This document shows, one piece after another, positions 1 to 13,700 of a stretch of 64,000 nucleotides of DNA. The position numbers and the translations under genes are program-made. The DNA is from Amblyomma americanum (Eukaryota > Arthropoda > Arachnida > Ixodida > Ixodidae), in the NCBI RefSeq assembly GCF_052857255.1, contig NW_027526753.1, positions 1-64,000 of the forward strand, in the 5' to 3' direction. The notes under the pieces are model-generated. The model saw nothing but the letters and a program-made list of their open reading frames with translations, made no database searches and was not told the origin of the DNA. Numbering within the stretch: position 1 is the stretch's first letter; the number at the start of each line of letters is the position of its first letter.

Positions 1-382
1 TTTTTCTCCTGTAACTGCGCGAAAAGCATGTATTCTTGCTTAAAACAACGAAACAACCTGTTTTAGACCGAAACGAGTTAAATCTGAACACATCGGTTTT
101 ACAAGTGTCTGTGTGATACGAGTGTCAAAACTTTTTCTCCTGTAACTGCGCGAAAAGCATGTATTCTTGCTTAACACAACGAAACAAGCTGTTTTAGACC
201 GAAACGAGTTAAATCTGAACACATCGGTTTTACAAGTGTCTGTGTGATACGAGTCAATACTTTTTTCTCCTGTAACTGCGCGAAAAGCATGTATTCTTGC
301 TTAAAACAACGAAACAACTTGTTTTAGACCGAAACGAGTTAAATGTGAACACATCGGTTTTACAAGTGTCTGTGTGATACGA

Positions 383-509
383 GTCAAAACTTTTTCTCTT
401 ATAACAGCGCGAAAAGCATGCATTCGTGCTTAATACAACGAAACAAGCTGTTTTAGACCGAAACGAGTTAAATCTGAACACATCGGTTTTACAAGTGTCT
501 GTGTGATAC
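383..509 (+). repeat. Example of the 127-bp (-2) monomer subfamily
   Basis: The end of this unit reads gatacgtcgaaac where the common form is gatacgagtcaaaac, a loss of two bases. The following unit typically carries gcgcggaaagcatg and acgagacaagc. The subfamily recurs in phase with the 645-bp and larger repeats. Two +1 units and one -2 unit cancel in length, so pentamers still measure exactly 5 x 129 bp. Confidence 0.85.
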
Positions 510-2694
510 GTCGAAACTTTTTCTCTTATAACTGCGCGGAAAGCATGTATTCGTGCTTAATACAATGAGACAAGCTGTTTTAGACCGAAACGAGTTAAAT
601 CTGAACACATCGGTTTTACAATTGTGAGTGTGATACGACTCAAACCTTTTTTCTTCTATAACTGCGCGAAAAGCATGTATTCTTGCTTAACACAACGAAA
701 CAAGCTGTTTTAGAACGAAGCGAGCTAGATCTGAAGACATCAGTTTTACAAGTGTCCGTGTGATACGCTTCAAAACTTTTTCTCCTGTAACTGCGCGAAA
801 AGCATGTATTCTTGCTTAAAACAACGAAACAAGCTGTTTTAGACCGAAACGATTTACATCTGAACACATCGATTTTACAAGTGTCTATGTGATACGAGTC
901 AAAACTTTTTCTCCTGTAACTGCGCGAAAAGCATGTATTCTTGCTTAAAACAACGAAACAACCTGTTTTAGACCAAAACGAGTTAAATCTGAACACATCG
1001 GTTTTACAAGTGTCTGTGTGATACGACTCAAAACTTTTTTCTCCTATAACTGCGCGAAAAGCATGTATTCTTGCTTAACACAACGAAACAAGCTGTTTTA
1101 GACCGAAACGCGTTAAATCTGAACACATCGGTTTTACAAGTGTCTGTGTGATACGAGTCAAAACGTTTTCTCCTGTAACTGCGCGAAAAGCATGTATTCT
1201 TGCTTAAAACAACGAAACAACCTGTTTTAGACCGAAACGAGTTAAATCTGAACACATCGGTTTTACAAGTGTCTGTGTGATACATCGAAACTTTTTCTCT
1301 TATAACTGCGCGGAAAGCATGTATTCGTGCTTAATACAACGAGACAAGCTGTTATAGACCGAAACGATTTAAATCTGAACACATCGGTTTTACAAGTGTC
1401 TGGGTGATACGAGTCAAAACTTTTTCTCCTGTAACTGCGCGAAAAGCATGTATTCTTGCTTAAAACAACGAAACAACTTGTTTTAGACCAAGACGAGTTA
1501 AATCTGAACACATCGGTTTTACAAGTGTCTTTGTGATACGACTCAAAACTTTTTTCTCCTATAACTGCGCGAAAAGCATGTATTCTTGCTTAACACAACG
1601 AAACAAGCTGTTTTAGACCGAAACGAGTTAAATCTGAACACATCGGTTTTACAAGTGTCTGTGTGATACGACTCAAAACGTTTTCTCCTGTAACTGCGCG
1701 AAAAGCATGTATTCTTGCTTAAAACAACGAAACAACCTGTTTTAGACCGAAACGAGTTAAATCTGAACACATCGGTTTTACAAGTGTCTGTGTGATACGT
1801 GTCAAAACTTTTTCTCTTATTACTGCGCGAAAAGCATGTATTCGTGCTTAATACAACGAAACAAGCTGTTTTAGACCGAAACGAGCTAAATCTGAAGACA
1901 TCGGTTTTACAAGTGTCCATGTGATACGCGTCAAAACTTTTTCTCCTGTAACTGCGCGAAAAGCATGTATTCTTGCTTAAAACAACAAAACAACCTGTTT
2001 TAGACCGAAACGAGTTAAATCTGAACACATCGGTTTTATAAGTGTCTGTGTGATACGAGTCAAAACTTTTTCTCCTGTAACTGCGCGAAAAGCATGTATT
2101 CTTGCTTAACACAACGAAACAAGCTGTTTTAGACCGAAACGAGTTAAATCTGAACACATCGGTTTTACAAGTGTCTGTGTGATACGAGTCAATACTTTTT
2201 CTCCTGTAACTGCGCGAAAAGCATGTATTCTTGCTTAAAAAAACGAAACAACTTGTTTTAGACCGAAACGAGTTAAATCTGAACACATCGGTTTTACAAG
2301 TGTCTGTGTGATACGAGTCAAAACTTTTTTCCTTATAACAGCGCGAAAAGCATGCATTCGTGCTTAATACAACGAAACAAGCTGTTTTAGACCGAAACGA
2401 GCTAAATCTGAAGACATCGGTTTTACAAGTGTCCATGTGATACGCGTCAAAACTTTTTCTCCTGTAACTGCGCGAAAAGCATGTATTCTTGCTTAAAACA
2501 ACAAAACAACCTGTTTTAGACCGAAACGAGTTAAATCTGAATACATCGGTTTTACAAGTGTCTGTGTGATACGAGTCAAAACTTTTTCTCCTGTAACTGC
2601 GCGAAAAGCATGTATTCTTGCTTAACACAACGAAAAGAGCTGTTTTAGACCGAAACGAGTTAAATCTGAACACATCGGTTTTACAAGTGTCTGT

Positions 2695-2716
2695 CAATAC
2701 TTTTTCAATACTTTTT
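2695..2716 (+). repeat. Two 11-bp direct repeats (caatacttttt x2) inside a monomer
   Basis: The normal sequence is ctgt + gtgatacgagt + caatacttttt + ctcc. Here gtgatacgagt is replaced by a second caatacttttt. Both are 11 bp, so monomer length does not change. I saw no other copy in the window. Confidence 0.9.
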
Positions 2717-4895
2717 CTCCTGTAACTGCGCGAAAAGCATGTATTCTTGCTTAAAACAACGAAACAACTTGTTTTAGACCGAAACGAGTTAAATCTGAAC
2801 ACATCGGTTTTACAAGTGTCTGTGTGATACGTCAAAACTTTTTTTCTTATAACAGCGCGAAAAGCATGCATTCTTGCTTAAAACAACGAAACAACCTGTT
2901 TTAGACCAAAACGAGTTAAATCTGAACGCATCGGATTTACAAGTGTCTGTGTGATACGACTCAAAACTTTTTTCTCCTATAACTGCGCGAAAAGCATGTA
3001 TTCTTGCTTAACACAACGAAACAAGCTGTTTTAGACCAAAACGAGTTAAATCTGAACACATCGGTTTTACAAGTGTCTGTGTGATACATCAAAATTTTTT
3101 CTCTTATAACTGCGCGGAAAGCATGTATTCGTGCTTAATACAACGAGACAAGCTGTTTTAGACCGAAACGATTTAAATCTGAACACATCGGTTTTACAAG
3201 TGTCTGTGTGATACGAGTCAAAACTTTTTCTCCTGTAACTGCGCGAAAAGCATGTATTCTTGCTTAAAACAACGAAACAACTTGTTTTAGACCAAGACGA
3301 GTTAAATCTGAACACATCGGTTTTACAAGTGTCTGTGTGATACGACTCAAAACTTTTTTCTCCTATAACTGCGCGAAAAGCATGTATTCTTGCTTAACAC
3401 AACGAAACAAGCTGTTTTAGACCGAAACGAGTTAAATCTGAACACATCGGTTTTACAAGTGTCTGTGTGATACGACTCAAAACGTTTTCTCCTGTAACTG
3501 CGCGAAAAGCATGTATTCTTGCTTAAAACAACGAAACAACCTGTTTTAGACCGAAACGAGTTAAATCTGAACACATCGGTTTTACAAGTGTCTGTGTGAT
3601 ACGAGTCAAAACTTTTTCTCTTATTACTGCGCGAAAAGCATGTATTCGTGCTTAATACAACGAAACAAGCTGTTTTAGACCGAAACGAGCTAAATCTGAA
3701 GACATCGGTTTTACAAGTGTCCATGTGATACGCGTCAAAACTTTTTCTCCTGTAACTGCGCGAAAAGCATGTATTCTTGCTTATAACAACGAAACAAGCT
3801 GTTTTAGACCGAAACGAGTAAAATCTGAACATATCGGATTTACAAGTGTCTGTGTGATACGAGTCAAAACTTTTTCTCCTGTAACTGCGCGAAAAGCATG
3901 TATTCTTGCTTAACACAACGAAACAAGCTGTTTTAGACCGAAACGAGTTAAATCTGAACACATCGGTTTTACAAGTGTCTGTGTGTTACGAGTCAATACT
4001 TTTTCTCCTGTAACTGCGCGAAAAGCATGTATTCTTGCTTAAAACAACGAAACAACTTGTTTTAGACCGAAACGAGGTAAATCTGAACACATCGGTTTTA
4101 CAAGTGTCTGTGTGATACGAGTCAAAACTTTTTCTCTTATAACAGTGCGAAAAGCATGCATTCGTGCTTAATACAACGAAACAAGCTGTTTTAGACCGAA
4201 ACGAGTTAAATCTGAACACATCGGTTTTACAAGTGTCTGTGTGATACGTCGAAACTTTTTCTCTTATAACTGCGCGGAAAGCATGTATTCGTGCTTAATA
4301 CAACGAGACAAGCTGTTTTAGACCGAAACGAGTTAAATCTGAACACATCGGTTTTACAATTGTGAGTGTGATACGACTCAAACCTTTTTTCTCCTATAAC
4401 TGCGCGAAAAGCATGTATTCTTGCTTAACACAACGAAACAAGCTGTTTTAGAACGAAGCGAGCTAGATCTGAAAACATCAGTTTTACAAGTGTCCGTGTG
4501 ATACGCTTCAAAACTTTTTCTCCTGTAACTGCGCGAAAAGCATGTATTCTTGCTTAAAACAACGAAACAAGCTGTTTTAGACCAAAACGAGTTAAATCTG
4601 AACACATCGGTTTTACAAGTGTCTGTGTGATACGAGTCAAAACTTTTTCTCCTGTAACTGCGCGAAAAGCATGTATTCTTGCTTAAAACAACGAAACAAC
4701 CTGTTTTAGACCAAAACGAGGTAAATCTGAACACATAGGTTTTACAAGTGTCTGTGTGATACGAGTCAAAACTTTTTCTCTTATAACTGCGCGAAAAGCA
4801 TGTATTCGTGCTTAATACAACGAAACAAGCTGTTTTAGAACGAAACGAGCTAAATCTGAAGACATCGGTTTTACAAGTGTCCATGTGATACGCGT

Positions 4896-7800
4896 CAAAA
4901 CTTTTTCTCCTGTAACTGCGCGAAAAGCATGTATTCTTGCTTAAAACAACGAAACAAGCTGTTTTAGACCGAAACGATTTACATCTGAACACATCGGTTT
5001 TACAAGTGTCTGTGTGATACGAGTCAAAACTTTTTCTCCTGTAACTGCGCGAAAAGCATGTATTCTTGCTTAAAACAACGAAACAACCTGTTTTAGACCA
5101 AAACGAGTTAAATCTGAACACATCGGTTTTACAAGTGTCTGTGTGATACGACTCAAAACTTTTTTCTCCTATAACTGCGCGAAAAGCATGTATTCTTGCT
5201 TAACACAAAGAAACAAGCTGTTTTAGACCGAAACGAGTTAAATGTGAACACATCGGTTTTACAAGTGTCTGTGTGATACGAGTCAAAACTTTTTCTCCTG
5301 TAACTGCGCGAAAAGCATGTATTCTTGCTTAAAACAACGAAACAACTTGTTTTAGACCGAAACGAGTTAAATCTGAACACATCGGTTTTACAAGTGTCTG
5401 TGTGATACGACTCAAAACTTTTTTCTCCTATACCTGCGCGAAAAGCATGTATTCTTGCTTAACACAACGAAACAAGCTGTTTTAGACCGAAAAGAGTTAA
5501 ATCTGAACACATCGGTTTTACAAGTGTCTGTGTGATACGACTCAAAACGTTTTCTCCTGTAACTGCGCGAAAAGCATGTATTCTTGCTTAAAACAACGAA
5601 ACAACCTGTTTTAGACCGAAACGAGTTAAATCTGAACACATCGGTTTTACAAGTGTCTGTGTGATACGAGTCAAAACTTTTTCTCTTATTACTGCGCGAA
5701 AAGCATGTATTCGTGCTTAATACAACGAAACAAGCTGTTTTAGACCGAAACGAGCTAAATCTGAAGACATCGGTTTTACAAGTGTCCATGTGATACGCGT
5801 CAAAACTTTTTCTCCTGTAACTGTGCGAAAAGCATGTATTCTTGCTTAAAACAACGAAACAACCTGTTTTAGACCGAAACGAGTTAAATCTGAACACATC
5901 GGTTTTACAAGTGTCTGTGTGATACAAGTCAAAACTTTTTCTCCTGTAACTGCGCGAAAAGCATGTATTCTTGCTTAACACAACGAAACAAGCTGTTTTA
6001 GACCGAAACGAGGTAAATCTGAACACATCGGTTTTACGAGTGTCTGTGTGATACGAGTCAATACTTTTTCTCCTGTAACTGCGCGAAAAGCATGTATTCT
6101 TGCTTAAAACAACGAAACAACTTGTTTTAGACCGAAACGAGTTAAATCTGAACACATCGGTTTTCAAGTGTCTGTGTGATACGAGTCAAAACTTTTTCTC
6201 TTATAACAGCGCGAAAAGCATGCATTCGTGCTTAATACAACGAAACAAGCTGTTTTAGACCGAAACGAGTTAAATCTGAACACATCGGTTTTACAAGTGT
6301 CTGTGTGATACGTCGAAACTTTTTCTCTTATAACTGCGCGGAAAGCATGTATTCGTGCTTAATACAACGAGACAAGCTGTTTTAGACCGAAACGAGTTAA
6401 ATCTGAACACATCGGTTTTACAATTGTGAGTGTGATACGGCTCAAACCTTTTTTCTCCTATAACTGCGCGAAAAGCATGTATTCTTGCTTAACACAACGA
6501 AACAAGCTGTTTTAGAACGAAGCGAGCTAGATCTGAAGACATCAGTTTTACAAGTGTCCGTGTGATACGCTTCAAAACTTTTTCTCCTGTAACTGCGCGA
6601 AAAGCATGTATTCTTGCTTAAAACAACGAAACAAGCTGTTTTAGACCGAAACGATTTACATCTGAACACATCGGTTTTACAAGTGTCTGTGTGATACGAG
6701 TCAAAACTTTTTCTCCTGTAACTGCGCGAAAAGCATGTATTCTTGCTTAAAACAACGAAACAACCTGTTTAAGACCAAAACGAGTTAAATCTGAACACAT
6801 CGGTTTTACAAGTGTCTGTGTGATACGACTCAAAACTTTTTTCTCCTATAACTGCGCGAAAAGCATGTATTCTTTCTTAACACAACGAAACAAGCTGTTT
6901 TAGACCGAAACGAGTTAAATCTGAATACATCGGTTTTACAAGTGTCTGTGTGATACGTCGAAACTTTTTCTCTTATAACTGCGCGGAAAGCATGTATTCG
7001 TGCTTAATACAACGAGACAAGCTGTTTTAGACCGAAACGAGTTAAATCTGAACACATCGGTTATACAATTGTGAGTGTGATACGACTCAAACCTTTTTTC
7101 TCCTATAACTGCGCGAAAAGCATGTATTCTTGCTTAACACAACGAAACAAGCTGTTTTAGAACGAAGCGAGCTAGATCTGAAGACATCAGTTTTACAAGT
7201 GTCCGTGTGATACGCTTCAAAACTTTTTCTCCTGTAACTGCGCGAAAAGCATGTATTCTTGCTTAAAACAACGAAACAAGCTGTTTTAGACCGAAACGAT
7301 TTACATCTGAACACATCGGTTTTACAAGTGTCTGTGTGATACGAGTCAAAACTTTTTCTCCTGTAACTGCGCGAAAAGTATGTATTCTTGCTTAAAACAA
7401 CGAAACAACCTGTTTTAGACCAAAACGAGTTAAATCTGAACACATCGGTTTTACAAGTGTCTGTGTGATACGACTCAAAACTTTTTTCTCCTATAACTGC
7501 GCGAAAAGCATGTATTCTTGCTTAACACAACAAAACAAGCTGTTTTAGACCGAAACGAGTTAAATCTGAACACATCGGTTTTACAAGTGTCTGTGTGATA
7601 CGAGTCAAAACGTTTTCTCCTGTAACTGCGCGAAAAGCATCTATTCATGCTTAAAACAACGAAACAAGCTGTTTTAGACCGAAACGAGTTATATCTGAAC
7701 ACATCGGTTTTACAAGTGTCTGTGTGATACGAGTCAAAACTTTTTCTCCTGTAACTGCGCGAAAAGCATGTATTCTTGCTTAAAACAACGAAACAACCTG

Positions 7801-10700
7801 TTTTAGACCAAAACGAGGTAAATCTGAACACATCGGTTTTACAAGTGTCTGTGTGATACGAGTCAAAACTTTTTCTCTTATAACTGCGCGAAAAGCATGT
7901 ATTCGTGCTTAATACAACGAAACAAGCTGTTTTAGAACGAAACGAGCTAAATCTGAAGACATCGGTTTTACAAGTGTCTGTGTGATACGAGTCAAAACTT
8001 TTTCTCCTGTAACTGCGCGAAAAGCATGTATTCTTGCTTAAAACAACGAAACAACTTGTTTTAGACCGAAACGAGTTAAATCTGAACACATCAGTTTTAC
8101 AAGTGTCTGTGTGATACGACTTAAAACTTTTTTCTCCTATAACTGCGCGAAAAGCATGTATTCTTGCTTAACACAACGAAACAAGCTGTTTTAGACTGAA
8201 ACGAGTTAAATTTGAACACATCGGTTTTACAAGTGTCTGTGTGATACGACTCAAAACGTTTTCTCCTGTAACTGCGCGAAAAGCATGTATTCTTGCTTAA
8301 AACAACGAAACAACCTGTTTTAGACCGAAACGAGTTAAATCTGAACACATCGGTTTTACAAGTGTCTGTGTGATACGAGTCAAAACGTTTTCTCCTGTAA
8401 CTGCGCGAAAAGCATCTATTCATGCTTAAAACAACGAAACAAGCTGTTTTAGACCGAAACGAGTTATATCTGAACACATCGGTTTTACAAGTGTCTGTGT
8501 GATACGAGTCAAAACTTTTTCTCCTGTAACTGCGCGAAAAGCATGTATTCTTGCTTAAAACAACGAAACAACCTGTTTGAGACCAAAACGAGGTAAATCT
8601 GAACACATCGGTTTTACAAGTGTCTGTGTGATACGAGTCAAAACTTTTTCTCTTATAACTGCGCGAAAAGCATGTATTCGTGCTTAATACAACGAAACAA
8701 GCTGTTTTAGACCGAAACGAGCTAAATCTGAAGACATCGGTTTTACAAGTGTCCATGTGATACGCGTCAAAACTTTTTCTCCTGTAACTGCGCGAAAAGC
8801 ATGTATTCTTGCTTAAAACAACGAAACAACCTGTTTTAGACCGAAACGAGTTAAATCTGAACACATCGGTTTTACAAGTGTCTGTGTGATACGTCAAAAC
8901 TTTTTCTCCTGTAACTGCGCGAAAAGCATGTATTCTTGCTTAACACAACGAAACAAGCTGTTTTAGACCGAAACGAGGTAAATCTGAACACATCGGTTTT
9001 ACAAGTGTCTGTGTGATACGAGTCAATACTTTTTCTCCTGTAACTGCGCGAAAAGCATGTATTCTTGCTTAAAACAACGAAACAACTTGTTTTAGACCGA
9101 AACGAGTTAAATCTGAACACATCGGTTTTACAAGGGTCTGTGTGATACGAGTCAAAACTTTTTCTCTTATAACAGCGCGAAAAGCATGCATTCGTGCTTA
9201 ATACAACGAAACAAGCTGTTTTAGACCGAAACGAGTTAAATCTGAACACATCGGTTTTACAAGTGTCTGTGTGATACGTCGAAACTTTTTCTCTTATAAC
9301 TGCGCGGAAAGCATGTATTCGTGCTTAATACAACGAGACAAGCTGTTTTAGACCGAAACGAGTTAACTCTGAACACATCGGTTTTACAATTGTGAGTGTG
9401 ATACGATTCAAACCTTTTTTCTCCTATAACTGCGCGAAAAGCATGTATTCTTGCTTAACACAACGAAACAAGCTGTTTTAGACCGAAACGAGGTAAATCT
9501 GAACACATCGGTTTTACAAGTGTCTGTGTGATACGAGTCAAAACTTTTTCTCCTGTAACTGCGCGAAAAGCATGTATTCTTGCTTATAACAACGAAACAA
9601 GCTGTTTTAGACCGAAACGAGGTAAATCTGAACACATCGGTTTTACAAGTGTCTGTGTGATACGAGTCAAAACGTTTTCTCCTGTAACTGCGCGAAAAGC
9701 ATCTATTCTTGCTTAAAACAACGAAACAGCCTGTTTTAGACCGAAACGAGTTAAATCTGAACACATCGGTTTTACAAGTGTCTGTGTGATACGAGTCAAA
9801 ACTTTTTCTCTTATAACTGCGCGAAAAGCATGTATTCTTGCTTAAAACAACGAAACAACGTGTTTTAGACCAAAACGAGGTAAATCTGAACACATCGGTT
9901 TTACAAGTGTCTGTGTGATACGAGTCAAAACTTTTTCTCCTGTAACTGCGCGAAAAGCATGTATTCTTGCTTATAACAACGAAACAAGCTGTTTTAGACC
10001 GAAACGAGTTAAATATGAACACATCGGATTTACAAGTGTCTGTGTGATACGAGTCAAAACTTTTTCTCCTGTAACTGCGCGAAAAGCATGTATTCTTGCT
10101 TAAAACAACGAAACAACCTGTTTTAGACCAAAACGAGTTAAATCTGAACACATCGGTTTTACAAGTGTCTGTGTGATACGACTCAAAACTTTTTTCTCCT
10201 ATAACTGCGCGAAAAGCATGTATTCTTGCTTAAAACAACGAAACAACCTGTTGAAGACCAAAACGAGTTAAATCTGAACACATCGGTTTTACAAGTGTCT
10301 GTGTGATACGACTCAAAACCTTTTTCTCCTATAACTGCGCGAAAAGCATGTATTCTTGCTTAACACAACGAAACAAGCTGTTTTAGACCGAAACGAGTTA
10401 AATCTGAACACATCGGTTTTACAAGTGTCTGTGTGATACGTCGAAACTTTTTCTCTTATAACTGCGCGGAAAGCATGTATTCGTGCTTAATACAACGAGA
10501 CAAGCTGTTTTAGACCGAAACGAGTTAAATCTGAACACATCGGTTTTACAATTGTGAGTGTGATACGACTCAAACCTTTTTTCTCCTATAACTGCGCGAA
10601 AAGCATGTATTCTTGCTTAACACAACGAAACAAGCTGTTTTAGAACGAAGCGAGCTAGATCTGAAGACATCAGTTTTACAAGTGTCCGTGTGATACGCTT
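4896..10700 (+). repeat. Higher-order repeat copy A (45 monomers, 5805 bp)
   Basis: The segment recurs immediately downstream at offset 5805 (45 x 129) for its left part and 5288 for its right part. Fixed-order markers include the acctgcgcg monomer near 5430, the gtttaagacc monomer near 6770, the gttatacaattg monomer near 7070, the caagggtctg monomer near 9130 and the gttgaagacc monomer near 10250. The left breakpoint near 4895 lies inside a monomer: upstream sequence differs from the region before 10700, while downstream sequence is nearly identical. Few substitutions separate A from B; one example is gtttgagacc near 8577, which reads gttttagacc in B. Confidence 0.85.
5152..5281 (+). repeat. 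Example of the 130-bp (+1 T) monomer subfamily
   Basis: This subfamily begins actcaaaac, has six T instead of five, and reads ctcctataactg in place of ctcctgtaactg. It recurs once every few monomers throughout the array. The extra base shifts the minus-strand reading frame, which is why the long open frames end near these units. Confidence 0.9.
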
Positions 10701-13700
10701 CAAAACTTTTTCTCCTGTAACTGCGCGAAAAGCATGTATTCTTGCTTAAAACAACGAAACAAGCTGTTTTAGACCGAAACGATTTACATCTGAACACATC
10801 GGTTTTACAAGTGTCTGTGTGATACGAGTCAAAACTTTTTCTCCTGTAACTGCGCGAAAAGCATGTATTCTTGCTTAAAACAACGAAACAACCTGTTTTA
10901 GACCAAAACGAGTTAAATCTGAACACATCGGTTTTACAAGTGTCTGTGTGATACGACTCAAAACTTTTTTCTCCTATAACTGCGCGAAAAGCATGTATTC
11001 TTGCTTAACACAAAGAAACAAGCTGTTTTAGACCGAAACGAGTTAAATGTGAACACATCGGTTTTACAAGTGTCTGTGTGATACGAGTCAAAACTTTTTC
11101 TCCTGTAACTGCGCGAAAAGCATGTATTCTTGCTTAAAACAACGAAACAACTTGTTTTAGACCGAAACGAGTTAAATCTGAACACATCGGTTTTACAAGT
11201 GTCTGTGTGATACGACTCAAAACTTTTTTCTCCTATACCTGCGCGAAAAGCATGTATTCTTGCTTAACACAACGAAACAAGCTGTTTTAGACCGAAAAGA
11301 GTTAAATCTGAACACATCGGTTTTACAAGTGTCTGTGTGATACGACTCAAAACGTTTTCTCCTGTAACTGCGCGAAAAGCATGTATTCTTGCTTAAAACA
11401 ACGAAACAACCTGTTTTAGACCGAAACGAGTTAAATCTGAACACATCGGTTTTACAAGTGTCTGTGTGATACGAGTCAAAACTTTTTCTCTTATTACTGC
11501 GCGAAAAGCATGTATTCGTGCTTAATACAACGAAACAAGCTGTTTTAGACCGAAACGAGCTAAATCTGAAGACATCGGTTTTACAAGTGTCCATGTGATA
11601 CGCGTCAAAACTTTTTCTCCTGTAACTGTGCGAAAAGCATGTATTCTTGCTTAAAACAACGAAACAACCTGTTTTAGACCGAAACGAGTTAAATCTGAAC
11701 ACATCGGTTTTACAAGTGTCTGTGTGATACAAGTCAAAACTTTTTCTCCTGTAACTGCGCGAAAAGCATGTATTCTTGCTTAACACAACGAAACAAGCTG
11801 TTTTAGACCGAAACGAGGTAAATCTGAACACATCGGTTTTACGAGTGTCTGTGTGATACGAGTCAATACTTTTTCTCCTGTAACTGCGCGAAAAGCATGT
11901 ATTCTTGCTTAAAACAACGAAACAACTTGTTTTAGACCGAAACGAGTTAAATCTGAACACATCGGTTTTCAAGTGTCTGTGTGATACGAGTCAAAACTTT
12001 TTCTCTTATAACAGCGCGAAAAGCATGCATTCGTGCTTAATACAACGAAACAAGCTGTTTTAGACCGAAACGAGTTAAATCTGAACACATCGGTTTTACA
12101 AGTGTCTGTGTGATACGTCGAAACTTTTTCTCTTATAACTGCGCGGAAAGCATGTATTCGTGCTTAATACAACGAGACAAGCTGTTTTAGACCGAAACGA
12201 GTTAAATCTGAACACATCGGTTTTACAATTGTGAGTGTGATACGGCTCAAACCTTTTTTCTCCTATAACTGCGCGAAAAGCATGTATTCTTGCTTAACAC
12301 AACGAAACAAGCTGTTTTAGAACGAAGCGAGCTAGATCTGAAGACATCAGTTTTACAAGTGTCCGTGTGATACGCTTCAAAACTTTTTCTCCTGTAACTG
12401 CGCGAAAAGCATGTATTCTTGCTTAAAACAACGAAACAAGCTGTTTTAGACCGAAACGATTTACATCTGAACACATCGGTTTTACAAGTGTCTGTGTGAT
12501 ACGAGTCAAAACTTTTTCTCCTGTAACTGCGCGAAAAGCATGTATTCTTGCTTAAAACAACGAAACAACCTGTTTAAGACCAAAACGAGTTAAATCTGAA
12601 CACATCGGTTTTACAAGTGTCTGTGTGATACGACTCAAAACTTTTTTCTCCTATAACTGCGCGAAAAGCATGTATTCTTTCTTAACACAACGAAACAAGC
12701 TGTTTTAGACCGAAACGAGTTAAATCTGAATACATCGGTTTTACAAGTGTCTGTGTGATACGTCGAAACTTTTTCTCTTATAACTGCGCGGAAAGCATGT
12801 ATTCGTGCTTAATACAACGAGACAAGCTGTTTTAGACCGAAACGAGTTAAATCTGAACACATCGGTTATACAATTGTGAGTGTGATACGACTCAAACCTT
12901 TTTTCTCCTATAACTGCGCGAAAAGCATGTATTCTTGCTTAACACAACGAAACAAGCTGTTTTAGAACGAAGCGAGCTAGATCTGAAGACATCAGTTTTA
13001 CAAGTGTCCGTGTGATACGCTTCAAAACTTTTTCTCCTGTAACTGCGCGAAAAGCATGTATTCTTGCTTAAAACAACGAAACAAGCTGTTTTAGACCAAA
13101 ACGAGGTAAATCTGAACACATCGGTTTTACAAGTGTCTGTGTGATACGAGTCAAAACTTTTTCTCTTATAACTGCGCGAAAAGCATGTATTCGTGCTTAA
13201 TACAACGAAACAAGCTGTTTTAGAACGAAACGAGCTAAATCTGAAGACATCGGTTTTACAAGTGTCTGTGTGATACGAGTCAAAACTTTTTCTCCTGTAA
13301 CTGCGCGAAAAGCATGTATTCTTGCTTAAAACAACGAAACAACTTGTTTTAGACCGAAACGAGTTAAATCTGAACACATCAGTTTTACAAGTGTCTGTGT
13401 GATACGACTTAAAACTTTTTTCTCCTATAACTGCGCGAAAAGCATGTATTCTTGCTTAACACAACGAAACAAGCTGTTTTAGACTGAAACGAGTTAAATT
13501 TGAACACATCGGTTTTACAAGTGTCTGTGTGATACGACTCAAAACGTTTTCTCCTGTAACTGCGCGAAAAGCATGTATTCTTGCTTAAAACAACGAAACA
13601 ACCTGTTTTAGACCGAAACGAGTTAAATCTGAACACATCGGTTTTACAAGTGTCTGTGTGATACGAGTCAAAACGTTTTCTCCTGTAACTGCGCGAAAAG

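Larger units (their letters stand above)
1..4895 (+). repeat. Left satellite segment with local duplications
   Basis: This part lies outside the large A/B/C copies. Two internal repeats are visible. Positions 1263-1975 match 3067-3779 (offset 1804), sharing the rare gatacatc junction and the acaagctgtt/gatttaaat monomer. Positions of about 240-830 match about 3975-4570 (offset 3732-3738), sharing the attgtgagtg and gtccgtgtgatacgctt monomers. Copies differ by scattered substitutions, so these duplications look older than those between 34 and 49 kb. A unique 11-bp replacement sits at 2695-2716. No non-satellite sequence is present. Confidence 0.8.

Noticed and set aside
1543..2871. Long minus-strand open frames throughout the array as repeat-protein genes
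   Set aside because: They follow automatically from a stop-free frame in a 129-bp monomer. Starts and ends track the +1 and -2 length variants, variation is mostly amino-acid changing, and no promoter, leader or non-repeat terminus is attached except by chance at the cassette.
3725..3913. 62-codon plus-strand frames such as this one (also near 9528, 14816, 58646, 60710)
   Set aside because: They arise where the cttataac variant removes the usual plus-strand stop at cttaa. They are monomer sequence and have no independent support.
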